A DNA stretch of 64,000 nucleotides, taken from NCBI RefSeq assembly GCF_030553075.1, contig NZ_CP130701.1, positions 1,984,001-2,048,000 of the forward strand, read 5' to 3'. Position 1 is the first letter of the stretch; every line of letters begins with the position of its first letter. Shown here one piece after another: positions 35,179 to 42,575 of this stretch. The notes below the pieces were generated by a model. That model had not been told where the DNA came from and searched no databases. It saw only the letters and a program-made list of their open reading frames with translations. Source of the stretch: Halomonas sp. I5-271120. Lineage in GTDB: Bacteria; Pseudomonadota; Gammaproteobacteria; Pseudomonadales; Halomonadaceae. The position numbers were made by a program, and so were the translations under genes.

Positions 35179-36129
35179 TCAGTCGCGATGCATGACGCCC
35201 GGGAGCACACAGAGCATTTCGTAGAGCAGGGTGGCGCCCATCAGCGCGGTGTTGCCGCTGGTGTCGTAGGGCGGGGCGACTTCCATCAGGTCGCCGCCGA
35301 CCACGTTGAGGCCGCGGGCGCCGCGCACGATCTCCATGCCCTGGGGCATAGTCAGACCGCCGGCTTCCACGGTGCCGGTGCCCGGGGCGAACGCCGGGTC
35401 TAGGCCGTCGATGTCGAAGGTGATATACACCGGGCCATCGCCCATCTGCTCACGCACCTCGGCCATCAGTGGCTCGAGCGACTTGTGCCAGCACTGCTCG
35501 GCGGTGACCACGCGGAAGCCCTGGTCGCGGCACCAGTCGAAGTCGTCGGCGGAATAGCCGGTGCCGCGCAGGCCGATCTGGACGACCCGGCGGCTGTCGA
35601 GCAGGCCTTCTTCCTGGGCGCGGCGGATCGGGGTGCCGTGGGCGATCGGCTCGCCGAACATGTGGTCGTTGACGTCGGCATGGGCATCGATATGGATCAG
35701 CCCCACCGGACCGTGTTTCTTGGCGATAGCGCGTAGCACCGGCAGCGTCACGGTGTGATCGCCGCCCAGGGTAAGCGGCACGCAGCCGTGGGAGAGGACC
35801 TCATCGTAGAAGTTGCTGATGATGTCCATGCTCTTGGGCAGGTGGAAGGTGTTGATCGGCACATCGCCGATATCGGCAACCTGCAGGCTGTCGAAGGGCG
35901 CCGCGCGAGTGGCCATGTTGTAAGGGCGCAGCATGCGGGATTCATCGCGAATCTGACGCGGCCCCAGGCGGGCACCGGGGCGGTTCGAGGTGCCGATATC
36001 CAGCGGAATGCCGATGAAGGCGGCGTCGAGGCCGGCGGCGGATTCCTGTGTCGGCAGCCGCATCATGGTGGCCGGGCCTCCGAAACGTGGCATGTCATTG
36101 CCGCCTAATGGCTGGTTGAAGTCGCTCAC
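35179..36129 (-). CDS. gbuA: Guanidinobutyrase GbuA (agmatinase/arginase family)
   Basis: Mn-dependent ureohydrolase converting 4-guanidinobutyrate to GABA and urea. 316 residues from the GTG in AAGGAGCAGGACGTG, giving MSDFNQPLGGNDMPRFGG, the expected GbuA N-terminus. Metal ligands lie in LGGDHTVTL, HIDAHADVND and TFDIDGLDPAFAPGTG. From memory it is very close to Pseudomonas GbuA throughout (NMATRAAPFDSLQVADIGDV, CWHKSLEPLMAEVRE). First gene of the operon, with a sigma-54-type promoter upstream. Confidence 0.93.
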   Translation of the reverse strand: MSDFNQPLGGNDMPRFGGPATMMRLPTQESAAGLDAAFIGIPLDIGTSNRPGARLGPRQIRDESRMLRPYNMATRAAPFDSLQVADIGDVPINTFHLPKSMDIISNFYDEVLSHGCVPLTLGGDHTVTLPVLRAIAKKHGPVGLIHIDAHADVNDHMFGEPIAHGTPIRRAQEEGLLDSRRVVQIGLRGTGYSADDFDWCRDQGFRVVTAEQCWHKSLEPLMAEVREQMGDGPVYITFDIDGLDPAFAPGTGTVEAGGLTMPQGMEIVRGARGLNVVGGDLMEVAPPYDTSGNTALMGATLLYEMLCVLPGVMHRD

Positions 36130-36250
36130 GTCCTGCTCCTTGTTCTTGGTGTCGGTATTCAAGGCGTCTCTTGTCAGGAGCCCCTGTAAGAGTCCTTGCA
36201 AAGAGACCTGATCAGTCGTCCCGGTCAGGAATCCCTATATGGGGTTATAG

Positions 36251-36266
36251 AGCAGGAAACGTGCCA
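36251..36266 (-). promoter_or_regulatory. Sigma-54 promoter for the gbuA operon
   Basis: On the minus strand TGGCACG-TTTC-CTGCT: the -24 element is perfect and the -12 element matches TTGCW at four of five positions. GG and GC are exactly 10 bp apart. The start site would be near 36239, giving a leader of about 110 nt to gbuA. The divergent gene is an AAA+ sigma-54-type activator, which strengthens the call. Confidence 0.85.
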
Positions 36267-36307
36267 ACTTTCACATCATTGAATTTCAACAAGTTGGGTC
36301 ATCGGCG

Positions 36308-36356
36308 ATGCAGTAATGCATTGCCTGGCGGGCGATGATGATGCATCTTTGCATCA
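36308..36356. promoter_or_regulatory. Paired upstream activator sites (TGCA-N4-TGCA dyads)
   Basis: Dyad 1: ATGCA-GTAA-TGCAT (36308-36321). Dyad 2: TGATGCA-TCTT-TGCATCA (36339-36356). The same core and spacer, centres 33 bp apart (about three helical turns), roughly 70-120 bp upstream of the predicted gbuA start site. They also lie just before the activator's own start codon, so autoregulation is likely. Confidence 0.75.
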
Positions 36357-36389
36357 TTGATTCAAAAGTGTATCGGCCGAGGACACCTC

Positions 36390-37859
36390 ATGAGCGAGCT
36401 GGACAGCGCCATTCTCAGAACCATCATCGATACCGCGCATGATCACTTTTTCGTGGTCGATGCCGGCGGCCAGGTGCGCGACGTAAGCCCCGGGGCCGCC
36501 GCTGTCTATGGCATGTCCTGCGAGGCGCTGCGTGGCAGCAATGTCCGCACCCTGGTGGAGCAGGGCGTGCTCAAGCCTTCGGTGAGCCTCGAGGTGCTCA
36601 GCACCGGCAAGCCGGCGCAGCTGTTGCAGCACACCGGCACCGGTCGGCGGGTGGTCGCCCAGGCGCATCCGGTCTTCAGCGAGGGGCGGCTGGCCTGCGT
36701 GGTCAGCCGCTCGATGGATTTAACCGACCTTCAGCTGCTTCAGGAGGAGTACGCCCTGCTGCAGCAGCGCTTCAGCGATCACCTCAAGCGCAGCGTCGGA
36801 GAGGGGGCGGCGGCCGGCGAACAGGACCCGGCACTGGCAGGCCTTTCTGGTGTACTGGAAGTGCGCAGCAGCGTGATGCAGGAGATCGCCCTGCTGCTCA
36901 AGCGCGTCGCGCCGACCGATGCCAATGTACTGATGCTGGGCGAGTCCGGTGTGGGCAAGACCGCTTTCGCCCGGCAGCTGCACCGCTGGAGCGCGCGGGG
37001 CGACGGGCCCTTCATCGACGTCAACTGTGGCGCCATCCCCGAGAGCCTGTTCGAGTCGGAAATGTTCGGCTATCAGCCGGGGGCGTTCAGCGGTAGCAAT
37101 CCCAGGGGCAAGGCCGGCCTGCTGGAGCAGGCAGCCGGCGGCACCCTGTTTCTCGATGAGATCGGCGAACTGCCGCTGGCGATGCAGACCAAGCTGCTTA
37201 AGGTCATTCAAGACGGTAGCTTGATGCGGCTGGGCGACACCACGCCGCGTCGGGTGGACTTCCGGCTGGTGGTCGCCACCAACCAGAACCTGGCCGAGGC
37301 CGTGGAGGAAGGCCGTTTCCGGCTCGATCTGTATTACCGGCTGAACGTGATTCCCGTGACCCTGCCGCCGCTGCGGGAGCGCCGCGAGGACATTCCCGGT
37401 CTGGTCGAGCGCCAGCTCAAGCAGCTCAACCGTCGCTATGGCGGCGACAAGATCCTCGACAGTGGCGTCTGGCAGGAGTTGATGGGACGCGACTGGCCGG
37501 GCAACGTACGCGAGCTTGAGAATTGGCTGGAGCGCGCCTGGCTGTCGGCCGCGGAGCGCGTGATCGCGACGCCCGAAGGGGATGCGCTATCCGCGGTCAA
37601 CGACCCCCACGTGAGTGAGTACCCAGTGAGTGAGCCCCAGGCACGGGCAAGACTGCCCGCCGCCGGGACGGGCGCGGGTCGGCTGGCCGAGGGCGAGGGG
37701 CTCAAGGACGCCATGGCGCGCATCGAACGCGACATTCTGGCGTCGCTATGCGGTGAGCTTGGCAGCAGCTATGCCATCGCCGAACGGCTGGGCATCAGCC
37801 AGCCAAGCGTGGTGCGCAAGATGCAGCGCCATGGGCTGCGCATCAATCCGGCGTCATAG
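36390..37859 (+). CDS. PAS / AAA+ sigma-54-type activator with TyrR-like HTH
   Basis: 489 residues from MSELDSAILRTIIDTAHDHF behind GAGGA. PAS at about 1-115; AAA+ at about 155-400 with Walker A GESGVGKTAFARQL near 188, the sigma-54 loop as GAFSGS instead of GAFTGA near 229, Walker B GGTLFLDEIGELP near 250 and arginine-finger region; C-terminal SSYAIAERLGISQPSVVRKM is the TyrR-type HTH. Likely senses a guanidino compound through PAS and activates the divergent operon from the paired dyads. An in-frame 15-bp duplication (37608-37637, HVSEY-PVSEP) lies in the linker before the HTH. Confidence 0.9.
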   Translation: MSELDSAILRTIIDTAHDHFFVVDAGGQVRDVSPGAAAVYGMSCEALRGSNVRTLVEQGVLKPSVSLEVLSTGKPAQLLQHTGTGRRVVAQAHPVFSEGRLACVVSRSMDLTDLQLLQEEYALLQQRFSDHLKRSVGEGAAAGEQDPALAGLSGVLEVRSSVMQEIALLLKRVAPTDANVLMLGESGVGKTAFARQLHRWSARGDGPFIDVNCGAIPESLFESEMFGYQPGAFSGSNPRGKAGLLEQAAGGTLFLDEIGELPLAMQTKLLKVIQDGSLMRLGDTTPRRVDFRLVVATNQNLAEAVEEGRFRLDLYYRLNVIPVTLPPLRERREDIPGLVERQLKQLNRRYGGDKILDSGVWQELMGRDWPGNVRELENWLERAWLSAAERVIATPEGDALSAVNDPHVSEYPVSEPQARARLPAAGTGAGRLAEGEGLKDAMARIERDILASLCGELGSSYAIAERLGISQPSVVRKMQRHGLRINPAS

Positions 37860-37904
37860 GGGTCGCCTAGCGTCTGTTCTTTCTTCTTTCCTTCCTGTCG
37901 CTTG

Positions 37905-38939
37905 CTAGCCCTGCGTCAGGATATGGCGAAGCCCTTGGCATTCCACCATCGGGTCGTCACAGTTGACGACGATCTCCGAGCGGGCCAACACATAGCCCTT
38001 GCCGGTGATGGTGTTTTCCACCACCGCTTGGCTGCCTTCCAAGTGGGTGCCGGTGAACTCGCCGATAAAGCCGGTCTCGCGAAGCGAGACGGTTTCCAGT
38101 CTGTCGCCCGGCTTGATGCGGCCCTCGTGGTGCATCAGTGCCAGACGTGCCGAGGTGCCGGTGCCGGTGGTGCTGCGACAGATCACGCCGGGGTGTACGT
38201 AGGTGGTCGAGCGCGAGCGATAGAAATCGTCCGCTACCCGTTCGACCGGGCCCATGAAGTGCAGGAAGGGCAGCGGGCCCACGTCGCCCAGGCTGTAGTG
38301 AGAGAAGCCGCGCTCGGCCTGAATGGCCTCGACGATCTTGTGGGCGCACTCGGCCAGTGCCCGCTCTTCTTCGCGCACCAGTGAGAAGCCGAGCTCGGTA
38401 GCATCCACCAGCGCATAGAAACCGCCGGAGTAGGCAATCGAATAGGTGACCTTGCCGATGCCGGGCACCTGAATGCTGGCCTGGTAGGTGTCGATATAGC
38501 TGGGTAAGCCCTCGCAGGTGATGGACTCGACCACGCCGTTCTCGACCCGTGCATCGATCTGCACCAGCCCGGCCGGCGATTCCAGCTTGAACTGCTGGTG
38601 CCCCTCCTGCTTGGGCACGATGCCGCTCTCGAGCACCGCGGTGGCGGTGCAGATGGTGTTCGAGCCGGAATAGATGGGATAGCCCATCACCTCCATGATG
38701 ATGTAGCCCGCCGCGGCGGCCGTATCGGTGGCCGGTACGATCAGGTCTACCGACATCTCGGGAATCCCGTAGGGCTCCTCGAGCAAGAGCCGGCGCAGGC
38801 CGTCGGCGTCATCGCGCAGGTAGTGCATCTGCTCGCGTACGCTAGCGCCGGGCAACGGCGCGATGCCGCCGATGACGATGCGACTGACGTCGCCGCCAGC
38901 ATGGGTGTCGATCAGTTGAAAGCTCAGCGGCTGGCTCAT
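37905..38939 (-). CDS. Proline racemase / hydroxyproline dehydratase family protein with Ser/Thr catalytic positions
   Basis: 344 residues, MSQPLSFQLIDTHAGGDVSR. Family hallmarks: HAGGDVSRIV, MSVDLIVPATDT, the first catalytic loop YSGSNTICT and the second RSTTGTGTSARLA. In racemases both loops carry Cys (MCGHG, SPCGTGTS); in trans-3-hydroxy-L-proline dehydratase the second is Thr. Here the first reads Ser91 and the second Thr258, so neither thiol is present, though Cys97 is near. Dehydratase-like activity is the best guess. It overlaps the ADH gene by ATGA. Confidence 0.85.
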   Translation of the reverse strand: MSQPLSFQLIDTHAGGDVSRIVIGGIAPLPGASVREQMHYLRDDADGLRRLLLEEPYGIPEMSVDLIVPATDTAAAAGYIIMEVMGYPIYSGSNTICTATAVLESGIVPKQEGHQQFKLESPAGLVQIDARVENGVVESITCEGLPSYIDTYQASIQVPGIGKVTYSIAYSGGFYALVDATELGFSLVREEERALAECAHKIVEAIQAERGFSHYSLGDVGPLPFLHFMGPVERVADDFYRSRSTTYVHPGVICRSTTGTGTSARLALMHHEGRIKPGDRLETVSLRETGFIGEFTGTHLEGSQAVVENTITGKGYVLARSEIVVNCDDPMVECQGLRHILTQG

Positions 38940-40126
38940 TGGGCGCTCTCCTGAGGGGCGTCGTTAAGGGCGAAGGGGGCGCCGTGCTTGGCCCATTGGG
39001 CATCGGGCACGATCACGATCTTGCCCAGGTAGTTGCTGCCGCGATTGACGAAGTAGCGCTCGGCGTCGTGCAGGGCGGAGAGCTTGAAGGCGGCGTGCAG
39101 CACCGGCTTGAGCTGGCCACTGCGGATCCACTCGACGAGCTGTTCGGCTTCGGCACGGGTGCCGTGAGACACGCCGAAGATCTGCACCTGATAAAGATAG
39201 ACGCGTGTCCACATGATCTCGCTGAGGTTGCCACCGCTGGCGCCGGCAATGGACAGGCGCGGGTAGGTGCTGCGACGGCGCATGTCGAAGATCATGGTGT
39301 CGATGAAGCGATCGGTCATCTCGCCACCGACCAGGTCCATCACCGCATCGATGGGCGCGCCGCCGGTAACGGCCTTCACCTGCTCGGTAAAGTCCGTCAT
39401 GTCGCCGCGGTCCAGTACGGCTTCAGCGCCCAGCGCGAGCAGGGCCTGGGCCTTGTCCGGCTGGCTAAGTGCATAGGGAATCGCACCGACGATGCGGCAC
39501 AGCTGAATCAACGCCGTGCCCACGCCGCCGCTGGCGCCGGTGACCAGCACTCGCTCGCCGGCCGAGATCCGAGCGGACGTCATCATGTGGTAGGCGGTCT
39601 GGTAGGAGCACATGCCCATGGCGGCGAGCTCGGCATCGTGTAACCCCGGGTTGCTGACCGCATGAAACTGATCCGAGGGCACGGCAATGTACTCGGCGAA
39701 GCCGCCGTCGGCGCCGTGGCCGTAGTAATCCGGCACCAGGTTCAGGTCGCGGCGCTCATCGGGGTAGAGGTTGAAGTCGAGAAGGCCGCGCTCGCCAACC
39801 CGCACGCTAGCCACGCCGTCACCGACCGCCACCACATGGCCGACCACATCGGCGCCCTGGATGCGCGGGAAGGTCAGCGTCGGCGAGCCGCCCATGGCAA
39901 AGGACGTGACATCGCCCTTGTCCTTGGTGGGGTAGAGCCCCTCGCGGGCCTTGCGGTCGGTGTTGTTCTTGGCCGTTGCAGTGACGCGCACCAGCACCTC
40001 GCCAGGGCCCGGCTGGGGCACCGCCACGTCATCGTGGTAGACGAGCTTGTCGATGTCGCCATGGCCGGTCAAAAGCATCGCGGCCATGGAGGTGGGTAGC
40101 TGATCGGTCGGTGTGTCGGCAGGCAC
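38936..40126 (-). CDS. Zinc-type alcohol dehydrogenase / quinone oxidoreductase family (MDR)
   Basis: 396 residues from a GTG start (MPADTPTDQLPTSMAAML) with AGAGGAG 7 nt upstream. GroES-like domain (QPGPGEVLVRVTATAKNNTD, RIQGADVVGHVVAVGDG), then Rossmann motif TGASGGVGTALIQLCRIVG near 195. The structural-zinc Cys cluster is absent and the Cys/His ligands of the catalytic zinc are not seen, so it is closer to zinc-free quinone-oxidoreductase-type MDR. It is coupled to the proline-racemase-like gene. Substrate unknown. Confidence 0.85.
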   Translation of the reverse strand: MPADTPTDQLPTSMAAMLLTGHGDIDKLVYHDDVAVPQPGPGEVLVRVTATAKNNTDRKAREGLYPTKDKGDVTSFAMGGSPTLTFPRIQGADVVGHVVAVGDGVASVRVGERGLLDFNLYPDERRDLNLVPDYYGHGADGGFAEYIAVPSDQFHAVSNPGLHDAELAAMGMCSYQTAYHMMTSARISAGERVLVTGASGGVGTALIQLCRIVGAIPYALSQPDKAQALLALGAEAVLDRGDMTDFTEQVKAVTGGAPIDAVMDLVGGEMTDRFIDTMIFDMRRRSTYPRLSIAGASGGNLSEIMWTRVYLYQVQIFGVSHGTRAEAEQLVEWIRSGQLKPVLHAAFKLSALHDAERYFVNRGSNYLGKIVIVPDAQWAKHGAPFALNDAPQESAQ

Positions 40127-40159
40127 AGCGGGTCTCCTCTTGTCGTCAGATAGTTAGCG

Positions 40160-40181
40160 TTGTCGAGCATCTAGCCGACAA
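40160..40181. promoter_or_regulatory. Inverted repeat upstream of the MDR gene
   Basis: TTGTCG-N10-CGACAA, 6-bp arms, 34 bp before the MDR start; possible operator. Apart from this I see nothing in the 268-bp gap 40127-40394. Confidence 0.35.
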
Positions 40182-40394
40182 TATGCACCCGAAGAGTAGC
40201 CGCGAGGAACCCCATGCGCAGGAGAAATTATTTACGTGGTATGGCTGTGACTAGAGCCGGTAACTACTTGATTTACCCGATCAGGATGGCGTCAAATTAC
40301 GGCGCTGGCCCTGCGCTCAGCTTGTGGAGCTGGCCTGTGCAAGACGTTGGCTTGTGTAAGGAACATACCCGGGCCCTGGCATCTAACCGTCGAG

Positions 40395-41639
40395 TTATTG
40401 ATGGTCTCGGCTTGCGCTGGTTACAGGGCTGGCGGTGGAGGTAGATACCTCGGCCGGGGAGGATGTCTGGCATGCACGTTTTGCCAGTCGAATCAGCCAT
40501 AGCCCGATCATGGAGACGCCGGCAAGCATAAGGAAGACTGTGGTGTAGCGGTCGAAGACACTGTGCAGCGCCGTGACTACCGGCAGTCCCAATAGCACAC
40601 CGCCATAGGTAAAGACCAGGCAGCCGCCCGCCGCGTCGGCGATGCGGTTCAAGGGTGCCAAGTGCGTGATCTCGGCCATGAAGACGCCGTTCCATCCCAG
40701 CGAAGAGAGACTCAGCAGGCATAGTAGTCCAGCTACCACTGGTTTTGGCCAGGCGGGTGTCAGGCTCGCGACCAGTAAAGCGCCCACCGCCGTGGTCATC
40801 GCAATGATGGACAGTGTGGTTAGCCGGTCGCCTAGCCGGTCGCCGATCCACCCCCATCCTACGCGTCCCGCCACGCCGCAGATTTGTACCCCCGACATCA
40901 CGAATCCCGCTTCCATCAGTCCAAAACTGAGATCTTCTACCAGCAGCGACACCGTGAAGGCCGAGATCGATAGCTGGATTGCCGAGAAGCAGAGGCTAAG
41001 CAAGGCGACGTAGCGTAGCGAGCGCTGATGCCATACCACCGAGAGTCCCGAGAAGGGCGAAGCCAGCCAGGGCGTGCTGGGATCGCGTTGGTTATCCCAG
41101 TGCGCGCGGGGCCATTGCAAGACGAGGATGCCGAGCAAGGCGATGGCGGTCAGCAGCAAGAGGCCAGCTTGCCAGCCTACCGAAAGTGCTAACGCGGGGG
41201 CGCTGGCGCCGGCGATAACGCCGCCCAAGGGCACGCCGGACTGCTTTAATGAGAAAATCAGCCCGCGCCGTTCGACGGGTGTGAAGCGGACTAGCAGCAG
41301 TGAAGCGGAGGGGTTTGTCATGCCGTAACCGAGCCCGGCAGTCAGCGAGGCCAGGGCGAAGGTTGGCAAGCTGGGTATCGAGAGCATGGCGGCGGCACCG
41401 CCCAGAAGGGCCAGGGAAAGCTGGCTGGTCCGACAGGGGCCCAGACGCCGGGTCAGCGGGCCACCCACCAGTGAGGTGAGCATGGCCCCGGCGAAGACCA
41501 GGCTGATCTGGAAGCCTACCGTCGCAGAGGATACGCCCAGTGAAGTGGCTAACGCCGGTGCGATGGCAGCAGGAAACAGTGCCACCAGTGACGAAAAGGC
41601 CAGCACCAGGGTAGTGGCCAACAGGACGATGACTGTCAT
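40395..41639 (-). CDS. MFS transporter
   Basis: 414 residues, 12 hydrophobic segments, starting MTVIVLLATTLVLAFSSLVA. It has GPLTRRLGPCRTSQL after helix 2 and GWIGDRLGDRLTTL after helix 8; GDRLGDRL comes from a 12-bp in-frame duplication. Last gene of the GntR/TRAP operon, 3 bp past the lyase stop. It may export a product or take up a related acid. Confidence 0.88.
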   Translation of the reverse strand: MTVIVLLATTLVLAFSSLVALFPAAIAPALATSLGVSSATVGFQISLVFAGAMLTSLVGGPLTRRLGPCRTSQLSLALLGGAAAMLSIPSLPTFALASLTAGLGYGMTNPSASLLLVRFTPVERRGLIFSLKQSGVPLGGVIAGASAPALALSVGWQAGLLLLTAIALLGILVLQWPRAHWDNQRDPSTPWLASPFSGLSVVWHQRSLRYVALLSLCFSAIQLSISAFTVSLLVEDLSFGLMEAGFVMSGVQICGVAGRVGWGWIGDRLGDRLTTLSIIAMTTAVGALLVASLTPAWPKPVVAGLLCLLSLSSLGWNGVFMAEITHLAPLNRIADAAGGCLVFTYGGVLLGLPVVTALHSVFDRYTTVFLMLAGVSMIGLWLIRLAKRACQTSSPAEVSTSTASPVTSASRDHQ

Positions 41640-41642
41640 CCG

Positions 41643-42575
41643 CTAGCTCACGCGCTCACGTGGCACCTTGCGAAGGTGGCTGGCGGTCTGGCCGCCTGGA
41701 AGGGCAGCAATCAGGTCTGCAGCGTTGAGCAGCTTTGGCAGGTCAATTCCCGTCTCGACCTGGCCGCCTTGCAGGGCATAGAGCAGGTCCTCGGTGGCGG
41801 TGTTGCCTGTGGCTCCGGGGGCGAAGGGGCACCCCCCGAGTCCTGCACAGGCGCTGTCCACGGCCGTGGCGCCGTGATGGATAGCGAAGAGGGCGTTAGC
41901 GACGCCCATGCCATAGGTATCATGGCCATGGAACGCCCAGTCCAGCCCTTCGGTATCGTGTCGCTCGCGTAGTCGGCTGAAATGATTGGCTACCTGGTAG
42001 GGAGTAGCGCGGCCGGTGGTATCGCAGAGCGCCACTTCCAAGGGGAGGTCGTCGGCGAGCCGACATGCCTTGGCAAGCACGGCATCGACTTGTCGCCAGT
42101 CGATGGTGCCTTCGAAGGGGCAGTCGAAGCTGGTGCCGAGGTCAAGGCGCAGCCGAGTGCCCTGGGTTTGGCGCAGGCGTGCGATCACGCGTCCCAAGTC
42201 TTCTAGGGATTCGTCGACGCTGCGGCGCACGTTCCCCTGGTTGTGCGATTCGGACACCGAGACCACATAGACCAGCTCTCGGATGCCGTGATCCAGCGCA
42301 AGTTCGACGCCCTTGAGATTGGGAACTAGGGCCGAGAGCCGCAACCCCGGACGATTGGCGAAGTCCGCGAACAGCTCGCCGGTATCGGCCATCTGGGGAA
42401 TGGCCTTGGGGCTTACAAAGGAACCGATCTCGAGACGGGTAATGCCGGCATCCAGCAGCGCCGCGATGCAGCGCTGCTTGTCAGCAGTGGGCAATGGGTC
42501 GTGGATTGACTGAAAGCCATCGCGCGGTGCGACTTCAACAATTTCCACCCGGGGTGGCGGTGAGAAGGAATGCAT
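41643..42575 (-). CDS. HMG-CoA-lyase-like acyl-CoA lyase
   Basis: 310 residues, TIM-barrel DRE-type lyase. VAPRDGFQS carries the Arg-Asp pair at residues about 17-18, GSFVSPKAIPQMADT and PNLKGVELAL follow, metal histidines in WAFHGHDTYGMG near 210, and catalytic Cys loop GLGGCPFAPGATGN near 243. It cleaves a 3-hydroxy-3-methyl-acyl-CoA to acetyl-CoA and a keto acid; which CoA ester is not determined. It abuts the aconitase-like gene (stop and start overlap at 42575). Confidence 0.88.
   Translation of the reverse strand: MHSFSPPPRVEIVEVAPRDGFQSIHDPLPTADKQRCIAALLDAGITRLEIGSFVSPKAIPQMADTGELFADFANRPGLRLSALVPNLKGVELALDHGIRELVYVVSVSESHNQGNVRRSVDESLEDLGRVIARLRQTQGTRLRLDLGTSFDCPFEGTIDWRQVDAVLAKACRLADDLPLEVALCDTTGRATPYQVANHFSRLRERHDTEGLDWAFHGHDTYGMGVANALFAIHHGATAVDSACAGLGGCPFAPGATGNTATEDLLYALQGGQVETGIDLPKLLNAADLIAALPGGQTASHLRKVPRERVS

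Noticed and set aside
40214..40444. 76-codon plus-strand frame after the MDR gene
   Set aside because: No ribosome site, no recognisable protein features, and it runs into the MFS gene in antisense.
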